In this document: one piece after another, positions 1 to 6,066 of the stretch
Position numbering within the stretch: the first letter of the stretch is position 1
Layout: each line of letters begins with the position of its first letter
Source: Chloroflexota bacterium
GTDB lineage: Bacteria; Chloroflexota; Dehalococcoidia; DSTF01; JACRBR01
DNA: 7,079 nucleotides
NCBI GenBank assembly: GCA_025355835.1
Contig: JANXYW010000201.1
Span: 1-7,079, forward strand
Direction of reading: 5' to 3'
The notes under the pieces: generated by a model
The model's input: the letters and a program-made list of their open reading frames with translations, nothing else
Told to the model about the DNA's origin: nothing
The model's database searches: none
Translations under genes and position numbers: made by a program

Positions 1-626
1 TTCTCGATCCCTGGAATACCGGGTAGCTTCGCGCGATGCAGCGGCCCGTTCGACATGCAGACGAAACGCGCCCTCATGCGATCGCCTCGGTTGGTCGAGA
101 TGATCCAGCGCAGGTCGTGCTCGTCCCACTGCAGTTCTGTCACTTCCGTCTGGAAGCAGGCGTTGCGATACAGATCGAACTTTTCGCCGATGGCGCGGCT
201 GTGCGCCAGGATCTCCGGCGCGCGGCTGTACTTCTCTTTCGGTACGTAGCCGAGCTCTTCCAGCAGCGGCAGGTAGATGTACGACTCGACATCGCAGGCC
301 GCGCCGGGATAGCGGTTCCAGTACCACGTGCCGCCGAAGTCGCCGCCCTTTTCGATCAGCCGGATGTCTTCGACGCCGGCCTCGCGCAACCGCGCGCCGG
401 CCAGCAGCCCCCCAAACCCGCCGCCGATCACCACCACATCGACGTCGTCGGTCAGCGGTTCGCGATGGAAGCCCGGCGCAACATACGGATCCTCGACGAA
501 CTGCGCGAAGTCGCCGACGACCTCGACGTACTGCTCGTTGCCGTCGTCGCGGAGCCGCTTGTCACGCTCCGCGCGGTACTTCGCCCGCAACTTCTCCGGG
601 TCGAATGGAAGATTCTCGATCGTCAT
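1..626 (-). CDS. Flavin-containing / Baeyer-Villiger-type monooxygenase, N-terminal part (cut by window edge)
   Basis: Reading the minus strand from ATG at 624-626 gives 208 residues with no stop up to the left edge, so the C-terminal part lies outside the window. A charged N-terminal arm of about 60 residues precedes a Rossmann FAD-binding site, VVIGGGFGG at about residues 65-73 (GxGxxG), followed by an acidic E92 at the end of the second strand. Then comes FGGTWYWNRYPGAACD at 97-112, which is typical of class B flavoprotein monooxygenases of the Baeyer-Villiger group, and MSNGPL...LPGIPG at 191-207. Such enzymes use FAD and NADPH to insert oxygen into ketones, giving esters or lactones. Full-length members are usually 500-650 residues. 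The diagnostic FxGxxxHxxxW fingerprint would lie past the edge, so BVMO versus a related FMO cannot be settled. A GAGGG Shine-Dalgarno-like stretch sits 5 nt before the ATG. The gene is last in the minus-strand series, 90 bp after the phosphotransferase gene. Confidence 0.88.
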   Translation of the reverse strand, partial: MTIENLPFDPEKLRAKYRAERDKRLRDDGNEQYVEVVGDFAQFVEDPYVAPGFHREPLTDDVDVVVIGGGFGGLLAGARLREAGVEDIRLIEKGGDFGGTWYWNRYPGAACDVESYIYLPLLEELGYVPKEKYSRAPEILAHSRAIGEKFDLYRNACFQTEVTELQWDEHDLRWIISTNRGDRMRARFVCMSNGPLHRAKLPGIPGIE

Positions 627-716
627 CGCAGCCCTCTTGCACAACGCGTTCGTATTGGTGGAGAAAGTCTATCAACACACGGGTCGAGTCGCCGCCGCTT
701 CAACTGCCGAAGGTCA

Positions 717-1742
717 TCACGCCAGCGAGTCCGCCGCGAACTGCACCAGCCGCTCGACGGCCGACTGCGATGCAGCGAGCGCAGCCGTGTCTTCCGGATG
801 CCGCGCGAGATGCCGCGATGCGACGCCTTCTGCAATGATCGCGAGGCGCCACGCCGCGAACCCGCGATAGTAGTCAACACGCGACACGTCGCGTCCACTG
901 CGCGCGGCGTAGCGCTGCAAGAGCTCGCGGTACGACGGAAAGCCGCCCGCCGCAGTCGGGTCGTTCGTGAGCGGCAGCGGTGATTCCGGATCGAACCAGT
1001 AGACGCCGAGGTGGCCGAGGTCGGCCATCGGATCGCCGAGCGTGCACAACTCCCAATCGAGCACCGCGACGATGCGGCGGTTGGCGATGTCCGAGATGCA
1101 GTTGCCGAAGCGATAGTCGCCGTGGACGATCGTCGCGGCGCGTTGCGGCGGAATGTGATCGATCAGCCGCTTCTCGACGTCGTCGATCAGCGGCAGTTCG
1201 CGCGTCCGCGATCCGGCCCATTGCCGCGACCAGCGCTTGAGCTGGCGCTCGATGTAGCTATCGTGCCGCGAGAGATCAGCGAGGCCCACTGCGTCCAGAT
1301 CGACAGCATGCAGATCGGCCAACACGTCGATCATGTGGAACGCGAGCGCGTGGCGCGCTTCCGTATCCAGCAAAGCGGCTTTCTCGACGGTATCAAGCAC
1401 GACGCCATCGACGAAGCCCGTAACGGCGAACGGCGTGCCGTTGACGGCCGCGTCTTCGCAGACGGCGAGCGCAGTGGCGACGGGAACCGGCGTCTCGGCC
1501 AGCGCCGCCGCGATACGATATTCGCGCACCACGTCGTGCGCCGTCGCGAGCAGCGTGCCAAGCGGCGGCCGTCGCAGCACGAAGTGGTGCGCGGCAGCGT
1601 CCACCACGCTGAAGGTGAGATTCGAGCGGCCGCCCGTGATCAACTCATAACGAAACGGAGGCGTAGCGCCGCGAACGTGCTCCGCCAGCCACGCATCGAC
1701 GCGCGCGACATCGATCGCCTCGGACGATCGCTGGTCGCTCAC
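717..1742 (-). CDS. APH-like phosphotransferase family protein (ACAD10/11 N-terminal type)
   Basis: A 341-residue protein of the aminoglycoside-phosphotransferase/choline-kinase fold. Visible motifs: a nucleotide-loop-like GGRSNLTF at 37-44, LRRPP at 56-60, the catalytic loop HGDYRFGN at 207-214 (D209 and N214 the expected catalytic and metal residues), and the metal-binding LDWE with TLGDPMADLG at 228-242. The HGDYRxGN...LDWELxTxGDPxADLG pattern is that of the ACAD10/11-like branch, which sits beside or is fused to acyl-CoA dehydrogenases and is linked to hydroxyacyl-CoA catabolism; it is not a typical antibiotic-resistance enzyme. I chose the GTG at 1740-1742. It overlaps the methyltransferase stop as GTGA, has GGGAG 7 nt upstream, and gives the usual family length. 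An ATG further upstream (1829) would add 29 Arg-rich residues that are only a frame-shifted reading of the methyltransferase. Translation is probably coupled to that upstream gene. The phosphate acceptor is unknown. Confidence 0.9.
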   Translation of the reverse strand: MSDQRSSEAIDVARVDAWLAEHVRGATPPFRYELITGGRSNLTFSVVDAAAHHFVLRRPPLGTLLATAHDVVREYRIAAALAETPVPVATALAVCEDAAVNGTPFAVTGFVDGVVLDTVEKAALLDTEARHALAFHMIDVLADLHAVDLDAVGLADLSRHDSYIERQLKRWSRQWAGSRTRELPLIDDVEKRLIDHIPPQRAATIVHGDYRFGNCISDIANRRIVAVLDWELCTLGDPMADLGHLGVYWFDPESPLPLTNDPTAAGGFPSYRELLQRYAARSGRDVSRVDYYRGFAAWRLAIIAEGVASRHLARHPEDTAALAASQSAVERLVQFAADSLA

Positions 1743-2341
1743 GCCGCAACTCCCGCGATTGGTTTGCGATGCACGGACACGGCGTAGCCGCCTGCGCCCT
1801 GCCACGGCTCGCAGTCCCACGTTGACCATCGTTCGGCGAGTGCCAGCCCCGCGTCTGCGGCCATCGCATCGTAGCGCTCGATGCTAAGCCGCCCGGGCTG
1901 TAGTTGGAAGCCTGCGATAAGCACGCCACCGGGCTCGAGATGCCGCGCCATGTTCGCCACAACGAGCGCTTCGGTACCCGGCGTCACGAAGATCATCACG
2001 TTGCCCGCCATCACGATCGCGTCGAACGTCCGCGCCAGATCGAGCGTCACAAGATCAGCGAGCAGCCACTGCACGTCGGGCGTCTTGCGTCGCGCGGTAT
2101 CGAGCATGGCCGCATCAATGTCGACGCCAACGACCTCCACACGACGCCGCGCGAGTTCGCGTCCAACGCGCCCAGTTCCGCATCCGGCGTCCATCGCCGT
2201 TGCCGGCGCGAAACGCTGCACGAACGTCGCCTCACCGTGCACGTCCTCGCCATCGGCCGCGCGTCGATCGTACGTTGCGTCGTAGTCGTCGCCGGACACG
2301 CCGCGCGTTTGGAGCCAACGGTTGCCGGGATCGGATGTCAT
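1739..2341 (-). CDS. Class I SAM-dependent methyltransferase
   Basis: A 200-residue protein with a compact Rossmann methyltransferase fold. Motif I is AMDAGCGTGRVG at 49-60 (SAM-binding glycine loop), followed by the acidic strand VVGVDID at 70-76, a motif II/IV-like FDAIVMAGNVM at 107-117, and LEPGGVLIAGF at 135-145. The length and motif order match small Methyltransf_11/25-type enzymes, which methylate small molecules; the acceptor cannot be inferred. The C-terminal part (about 150-190) has a strand-rich end with RWSTWDCEPW. The ATG at 2339-2341 has only a weak AGGT ribosome-binding site 7 nt upstream. A TATGAT -10-like hexamer lies 44 nt upstream. The stop codon overlaps the GTG of the phosphotransferase gene by 4 bp, so the two are probably translated together. 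The gap to the upstream gene is 143 bp. Confidence 0.88.
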   Translation of the reverse strand: MTSDPGNRWLQTRGVSGDDYDATYDRRAADGEDVHGEATFVQRFAPATAMDAGCGTGRVGRELARRRVEVVGVDIDAAMLDTARRKTPDVQWLLADLVTLDLARTFDAIVMAGNVMIFVTPGTEALVVANMARHLEPGGVLIAGFQLQPGRLSIERYDAMAADAGLALAERWSTWDCEPWQGAGGYAVSVHRKPIAGVAA

Positions 2342-2385
2342 GCCGAGTACCTGTCATGCGGATCGATCCATCCGTCACCCGCCGG

Positions 2386-2391
2386 ATCATA
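2386..2391 (-). promoter_or_regulatory. Candidate -10 box before the methyltransferase gene
   Basis: TATGAT on the minus strand, 44 nt upstream of the methyltransferase ATG and within the 143-bp gap after the ADC-like gene. No -35 hexamer at normal spacing is visible. If real, the methyltransferase/phosphotransferase pair has its own promoter. A 10-bp perfect palindrome GGATCGATCC (2360-2369) lies just downstream. Confidence 0.25.
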
Positions 2392-2484
2392 CGCTGGTTC
2401 GCTTCCAAGCGCACGGTGTTGGCCACTGGAAATCGTCGAACCGGATTCTGTCGCGATTCCGAACGGGCCGGCGCCGAAACTGGC

Positions 2485-3228
2485 TCAGCGAATCTTCCGC
2501 GTGCCCTCGAGCGCCGTCTTATTCGGATCAAGCACGAAGCGGATCGCCGGGAACCCGGTATCGCACTGCGTGAACGATGCCACGATCGGGTACACCGGAT
2601 CGACGCCCTCGGCTGACCACGCCGCACGATCGAACACCGCAAGCTCGCAGCGGCCGCGCTCCGCGCGATGGAACCGATACTCCGGATCGACCTGCAGCAG
2701 TACGGGGTCGCCGTCCTTCTGCCGCGCGAGATTCATGTTCGCGACGTACTGCACGTCACCGCCGGAGATCGGCTCAGGATCGACGAGCGCCGCGCGCAAT
2801 ATCTCCGCACCATCTTTTGCGACGGTCGCGACGATACGGTCGTGATAGCGTGCGATCTTCACGTCTCCGACGTCGCACGCGTAACCCCAACGGCGCGCAA
2901 GTGCATCGGCCGCAGCAGGCGAATCGCTGTACGCTCGCAGTAAGAAGCCGCGGGGCAAGGCGGCCGACCGGCAGCCGACACGCACCTGCGCCAGCATGAA
3001 CGGGCCCACCGGGCTGTCCGGATAGCGCGCCGCCGTGAAGATCACCGTCGCGGGTATGGTCGGATGCAGTGCGCGCGGCAGCAGCGCCTCTCGATTGCTG
3101 TCGTCGATTTCGTACCGCAAGTGCAGCAACTCGACGCCAGAGAGCTCCCACGCCTCGGTATCGAAGTTGTCGAGCAGCGGCGCGCGATCGAGCAGCGCTG
3201 TGATGTCGCGGTTACCGATCAGGACCAT
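2485..3228 (-). CDS. Acetoacetate decarboxylase-like (ADC superfamily) protein
   Basis: A 247-residue soluble protein with no signal peptide or membrane segment. Residues 49-87 resemble the acetoacetate decarboxylase fold core: LLPRALHPTIP, then a strand, then SPVGPFMLAQVRVGCR, where family members usually have an LPxGL-P segment and a GPYxE segment. Residues 108-130 (ADALARRWGYACDVGDVKIA) occupy the place where true decarboxylases have the G-[YF]-P-K-K Schiff-base lysine. By eye I find A/C/D in place of the two lysines and a non-acidic residue in place of the conserved Glu, so it may be a non-decarboxylase member of the superfamily. K124 lies a few residues later and could only be evaluated with a structure. 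The length (about 245) fits the family. The ATG at 3226-3228 is supported by GGAGA 7 nt upstream. Neighbours are LLM oxidoreductase B upstream and the methyltransferase downstream. The assignment rests on pattern recognition; an uncharacterised beta-barrel family is the alternative. Confidence 0.62.
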   Translation of the reverse strand: MVLIGNRDITALLDRAPLLDNFDTEAWELSGVELLHLRYEIDDSNREALLPRALHPTIPATVIFTAARYPDSPVGPFMLAQVRVGCRSAALPRGFLLRAYSDSPAAADALARRWGYACDVGDVKIARYHDRIVATVAKDGAEILRAALVDPEPISGGDVQYVANMNLARQKDGDPVLLQVDPEYRFHRAERGRCELAVFDRAAWSAEGVDPVYPIVASFTQCDTGFPAIRFVLDPNKTALEGTRKIR

Positions 3229-3285
3229 ACTTCGGTCTCCAGTCGTCGGTCTTCTGTCGTCAAGGTTGCATCAGGCGCAGTGTGT

Positions 3286-3304
3286 CGCGCCACGGCGTGA
3301 CGCG
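3286..3304 (-). other. GC-rich hairpin between LLM B and the ADC-like gene
   Basis: In the minus-strand transcript CGCGUCAC pairs with GUGGCGCG (8 bp, one G-U wobble) around a GCC loop. It lies about 64 nt after the LLM B stop and about 57 nt before the ADC-like start. There is no U-tract after it, so it is not a standard intrinsic terminator. It could limit read-through or protect transcript ends, or be a chance pairing in GC-rich DNA. Confidence 0.35.
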
Positions 3305-3334
3305 CCAGATCCGCGTGTCCTCTGCCGCCACGAA

Positions 3335-3365
3335 CCCTCCGCGCTCTCCGCGTCCCCGTGGTGAA
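3335..3365 (-). repeat. CACGGAG-type dispersed repeat
   Basis: Directly after the LLM B stop codon, the minus strand reads TTCACCACGGGGACGCGGAG followed by AGCGCGGAGGG. It is made of near-repeated 8-9 bp units (CACGGGGA, CGCGGAGA, GCGCGGAGG). From memory this resembles the widespread non-coding repeat of the form CACCACGGAGACACGGAGAACACGGAG, seen in intergenic regions of many environmental bacteria. The sequence here is a GC-shifted version of it, and similarity may extend to about 3310. It is non-coding, and the open frame that crosses it is a translation of the repeat. Confidence 0.5.
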
Positions 3366-3368
3366 TCC

Positions 3369-4202
3369 TCAGTCGACCCGCGGCGGCCCGGCCGCGATAC
3401 GGCGTCGAAGCTGTTCTTTCCCGTCCGCGTCGTCTTTGCCGCCCCACCGCGCTTCGAGGAACCACGTCGCGCCCGCCTCCCGCCACGGCGAGACCTTTGC
3501 CGCGGCGCGCTCCGGATCGGACGTCGACGTCGTACCTTCGACGATGATGTCGAATGGCGTCGCGTCCGTGCGCCGTTCAGCGACACCCGCCACAATCGCG
3601 CGCAGTTCGGCCGGCTCGGGCTGGCCCATGCTGCCGTTGTCGCCTCTCGCGGTCGGGATCAGACCGTCGTACCGAAGTGCACGCCGCATCGACGACTCGA
3701 ACGGCCATGCACCGACAACCCATATGGGGATTCGCGGCTGCTGGATCGGCGGCGGTGCGGGCATGAACTCCGTCGGCGTGATGTGGTAGTGCCGGCCATC
3801 GTACGAGAACGGCTGCCCGCGCCAAAGGCCTGTCAGCACATCGAGCCCCTCGTCCAGCAGCTCTGCGCGTTTCTTGCGATCGGTCGCCTCGCCGAAGTTG
3901 GCAAAGCCCGTTTCGGGCGCGCCAAGGCCGACGGAGAGGATGACGCGGCCACCGGAGAGGTCGTCGAGCGTCGCGGTCTCGCTGGCGAGCTTCCACGGCC
4001 GCATCCTCGACACGGGGGACAGCATCGTGCCGAGACGGATGCGCTCGGTGCGCATCGCAGCCGCGGTCAGCGATACCCAGGCATCGACGCCCCACACCGG
4101 CTCATAGACGAAGAACCCATCCCAGCCCGCCTGCTCGGCTTCGTATGCGAAGTCAGCGGCCATCCGCGCATTTCCGAAGGGCAGGACAAATCCGAATTTC
4201 AT
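3369..4202 (-). CDS. LLM class flavin-dependent oxidoreductase B (luciferase-like / F420-type)
   Basis: A 277-residue luciferase-like (TIM-barrel) oxidoreductase. It starts MKFGFVLPFG and shows AEQAGWDGFFVYEP at 22-35, TERIRLGTMLSPVSRMRPWKLA at 52-73 (written here in parts: TERIRLGTM, then SPVSRMRPWKLA), TLDDLSGGRVILSVGLG at 78-94, and PRIPIWVVGAW at 156-166. These are the signatures of bacterial LLM proteins, which bind FMN or F420; which one is used here cannot be decided from the sequence. The protein is shorter than most LLM enzymes (300-350 residues), with a compact C-terminal end. I chose the ATG at 4200-4202 because it begins the canonical first strand, overlaps the DinB stop as ATGA, and follows a GGGAGAGGA ribosome-binding region. 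An upstream start at 4241 would add 13 residues that read through the 3' end of the DinB gene. The pairing with a DinB-fold protein suggests a joint role that is not identifiable. Confidence 0.9.
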   Translation of the reverse strand: MKFGFVLPFGNARMAADFAYEAEQAGWDGFFVYEPVWGVDAWVSLTAAAMRTERIRLGTMLSPVSRMRPWKLASETATLDDLSGGRVILSVGLGAPETGFANFGEATDRKKRAELLDEGLDVLTGLWRGQPFSYDGRHYHITPTEFMPAPPPIQQPRIPIWVVGAWPFESSMRRALRYDGLIPTARGDNGSMGQPEPAELRAIVAGVAERRTDATPFDIIVEGTTSTSDPERAAAKVSPWREAGATWFLEARWGGKDDADGKEQLRRRIAAGPPRVD

Positions 4203-4717
4203 ACTTCCTCTCCCAGTCCCTCGTGCTCCGCGAACGCCCACCCGTCGAGGTTTGGCGCCTCACGCCCGAGTTGCGCCAGCATTGTTCCGATTTGCGTGCG
4301 ATGCTCGATACCGTGCTGGATCGCGTGCAACAGGAAAAAACTCTTTGGATACCGGTGGCCCTTCCCCTGAAACGAAAGCACGACATCCGCGTCCACATCG
4401 AGAGCGCTCGCCCCAGCCGCGAGCGCATCGCTGGTTTCCGCGGCAACGTTGGCAAGCGCGTCGAACCCTGGCCACGCCGACGTGAGCGCTCGCGCATCCT
4501 GCGCCGTCCCGTCGAGCCGCGCGAGAAACGCGTACTGTCCGTAGGCCACGTGCAACAGCGTCTCGCGTATCGATCCGAAGGTGCTTGTGCCCGGCGCATC
4601 GAGCTGTGTGTCGCTGAGATCGCGGCACGCGTCAATGATGCGCGCGTTCGCCCACGCGTTATACGCGAACATCCGCGCTAGCGGTGCGTTGGAAACTGCA
4701 AGCCGATCGTCGGTCAT
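4199..4717 (-). CDS. DinB-fold family protein
   Basis: A 172-residue protein of the DinB/YfiT four-helix-bundle superfamily. The N-terminal helix carries MFAYNAWANARIIDAC at 16-31, the usual YNxWAN start of the fold. The metal site is visible as three histidines: H56 in LLHVAYGQYAFL, then H135 and H139 in AIQHGIEHRTQIGTMLAQLG. Members bind a divalent metal; some are thiol transferases (bacillithiol, mycothiol) and most have no known function. The length fits the family. The ATG at 4715-4717 is the best-placed start, although no clear Shine-Dalgarno precedes it; an in-frame GTG at 4747 would add ten residues. Its stop overlaps the ATG of LLM B by 4 bp, so the two genes are very likely co-translated. 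A 19-bp palindrome lies 41-60 bp upstream of the chosen start and may regulate the gene. Confidence 0.88.
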   Translation of the reverse strand: MTDDRLAVSNAPLARMFAYNAWANARIIDACRDLSDTQLDAPGTSTFGSIRETLLHVAYGQYAFLARLDGTAQDARALTSAWPGFDALANVAAETSDALAAGASALDVDADVVLSFQGKGHRYPKSFFLLHAIQHGIEHRTQIGTMLAQLGREAPNLDGWAFAEHEGLGEEV

Positions 4718-4758
4718 GCCGAGAGTGTGCCGCGTACCGCCGGCCACAACAACGTGCT

Positions 4759-4777
4759 GCTGACAACCTATGTCAGC
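4759..4777. promoter_or_regulatory. 19-bp interrupted palindrome in front of the DinB gene
   Basis: GCTGACAACCTATGTCAGC on the plus strand has perfect 7-bp arms (GCTGACA / TGTCAGC) around a 5-nt centre. It lies in the 79-bp gap between LLM A and the DinB gene, about 42 bp before the DinB start. The shape suits a dimeric regulator site. It could also form a 7-bp RNA hairpin, but no U-tract follows on the minus strand, so a terminator role is weaker. Confidence 0.4.
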
Positions 4778-4796
4778 TTCAGCGAAGAATGCGCGC

Positions 4797-5897
4797 CTAG
4801 CCGACGACGGCCGCGGCAGGCGCGTTCTGGAACTGTGGCATCACTTCCTTCGCGAACAGCCGCAGGCTGTCGAGCACCTGCGCCTGGGGCACCGTCTCGC
4901 CCGCGTTCAGCAGGAAGTTGATGCGGTCGACGCCCACGGACTCCCAGCCGCGCACGACCTCCGCGATGCGATGCGGATCGCCGATGCAGATGCCTTCCGG
5001 CACGCGGCCGCCGTCGCCCGGGCTCTGCGATTCCTGGCGCAGCTGCGGCAACAGCCCTTGCGACGGATACGAGCGCGTTGGGTACGCCTCGCGCGCGGCG
5101 AGGAGCTGTGCGGCGAGATAGCTGAAGGTGCCGGCGAGGCGCTGTCCCGTCTTGATGCCGGTCTCGGCGTCGTCGTGACAGTAGAGGAAGTTGACGGTGT
5201 TGACTTGCTCGTTCACAAATGCGCCGACGGGATCGCACGACTTGATGCGGCGACGGTACTCGGCGATCTTGTGCTCCTGCTCGGCAATGCCGCCGAACGT
5301 AAGGCCGAGGCTGCCGAGGCCGCGATCCGCGGCGTCCAGTTCGGTGCCGGGACTTGTGACCGCGACCCACATCGGCGGGTGCGGCTTCTGGTACGGCTTC
5401 GGCAAGATGGCGCGCGACGGCATCGAGAACGCCTCGCCCTGATAGCTGAAGCGCTCTTGCATCCACATCTTCGGCAGCACGCGCACGATCTCGTCCCAGG
5501 TCTTTTTCGTGTCGTCCGGATTCGCCTGGAATCCCGCCAACTCCGTCCACGTGGCCGAGCGGCCGGTGCCGACTTCGAGCCGACCGCCGGAGAGAATGTC
5601 CAGCACCGCGGCGCGCTCGGCGATGCGGATCGGGTGGTTGAACTGCGGCACGCAGACGACGATGCCGTGCCCGACACGGATGTTCTTCGTCTGCATCGCG
5701 CACGCCGTGAGGAACAGCTCCGGCGCCGACGAGTGCGAATACTCCTCGAGGAAGTGATGCTCTACGCACCAGACCTGGTCGAACCCTAGCTCGTCGGCGA
5801 GGCGCACCTGCTCCAGCGCGTTCATGTACACGTCGCGCTCGGACTCGCGCGTCCACGGCCGGGGAACCGACAGTTCGTAGAAGACGCCGAACTTCAT
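4797..5897 (-). CDS. LLM class flavin-dependent oxidoreductase A (bacterial luciferase-like)
   Basis: A 366-residue luciferase-like monooxygenase. It starts MKFGVFYELSVPRPW. Visible signatures: LADELGFDQVWCVEHHFLEE at 33-52 (the luciferase EHHF motif, H47/H48), SAPELFLTACAM at 57-68, IRVGHGIVV at 73-81, NHPIRIAERAAVLDILSGGR at 88-106 with GTGR at 110-113, and a C-terminal GDPHRIAEVV...GVDRINFLL segment at 306-330. These are standard for FMN-dependent LLM monooxygenases that use reduced flavin and oxygen on hydrophobic substrates. The full size is typical. The ATG at 5895-5897 follows a perfect GGAGGT at 5903-5908 with 5 nt spacing. The long upstream reading frame to 6086 has no further luciferase sequence and overlaps the purU promoter, so I reject it. 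The gene heads the minus-strand series and is probably transcribed from the -35/-10 pair at 5960-5989. Confidence 0.93.
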   Translation of the reverse strand: MKFGVFYELSVPRPWTRESERDVYMNALEQVRLADELGFDQVWCVEHHFLEEYSHSSAPELFLTACAMQTKNIRVGHGIVVCVPQFNHPIRIAERAAVLDILSGGRLEVGTGRSATWTELAGFQANPDDTKKTWDEIVRVLPKMWMQERFSYQGEAFSMPSRAILPKPYQKPHPPMWVAVTSPGTELDAADRGLGSLGLTFGGIAEQEHKIAEYRRRIKSCDPVGAFVNEQVNTVNFLYCHDDAETGIKTGQRLAGTFSYLAAQLLAAREAYPTRSYPSQGLLPQLRQESQSPGDGGRVPEGICIGDPHRIAEVVRGWESVGVDRINFLLNAGETVPQAQVLDSLRLFAKEVMPQFQNAPAAAVVG

Positions 5898-5902
5898 GAT
5901 GC

Positions 5903-5908
5903 ACCTCC
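5903..5908 (-). promoter_or_regulatory. Shine-Dalgarno site of LLM A
   Basis: GGAGGT on the minus strand, 5 nt before the ATG. It is the strongest ribosome-binding site in the window and fixes the start of the gene. Confidence 0.75.
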
Positions 5909-5959
5909 GGCTGCGGGCGTCGGTCGACGGCAATCGGCCATCAGTTGCGCCGTGGTGCG

Positions 5960-5989
5960 AGCATATATCTTTGGTTCGCCGGAGGGCAA
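5960..5989 (-). promoter_or_regulatory. Candidate promoter of the minus-strand gene series
   Basis: On the minus strand, TTGCCC (5984-5989) is followed after 18 bp by TATGCT (5960-5965), in the only AT-rich patch of the divergent region (around 5960-5975). It lies about 62 nt upstream of the LLM A start. The -35 hexamer matches consensus at four of six positions. Prediction by eye only. Confidence 0.35.
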
Positions 5990-6053
5990 ATGTTCTGGAT
6001 TCGAGGCGCCGCGATGCTCCTACTCCCCGACTGCCCTCGCCTTCAACGCATGC

Positions 6054-6059
6054 TATTGT
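6054..6059 (+). promoter_or_regulatory. Candidate -10 element for a leaderless purU transcript
   Basis: TATTGT fits the TANNNT -10 pattern and is preceded by TGC as in an extended -10 element. Its end is 7 nt before the purU ATG, so the first transcribed base would fall on or near the A of the start codon. There is no recognisable Shine-Dalgarno in that space, which supports a leaderless mRNA. No good -35 hexamer is visible. Confidence 0.4.
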
Positions 6060-6066
6060 CCCTCGT

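Noticed and set aside
670..675. TTGATA on the minus strand as a -35 box for the monooxygenase gene
   Set aside because: No acceptable -10 hexamer at 16-18 bp spacing.
36..983. Long plus-strand open frame of 315 codons
   Set aside because: It is antisense to the monooxygenase and the phosphotransferase, which both carry clear catalytic motifs; its product is Arg-rich and without recognisable domains, as expected for a shadow in GC-rich DNA.
717..1742. Aminoglycoside resistance gene
   Set aside because: The HGDYRFGN and LDWELCTLGDP motifs are of the ACAD10/11-like branch, which is linked to acyl-CoA metabolism rather than drug resistance.
3286..3304. Hairpin as an intrinsic terminator
   Set aside because: No run of U follows it on the minus strand, so I list it only as a hairpin.
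3260..3595. Minus-strand open frame of 111 codons crossing the LLM B 3' end
   Set aside because: It is an out-of-frame reading of LLM B continuing into the CACGGAG-type repeat and the gap; such repeat-derived frames are commonly mis-annotated as proteins.
3282..4370. Plus-strand open frame of 362 codons
   Set aside because: Antisense to LLM B and to the DinB gene; no motif and no ribosome-binding site.
4770..5789. Plus-strand open frame of 339 codons
   Set aside because: Fully antisense to LLM A, which has complete family signatures and a perfect ribosome-binding site; the product has no recognisable motif.
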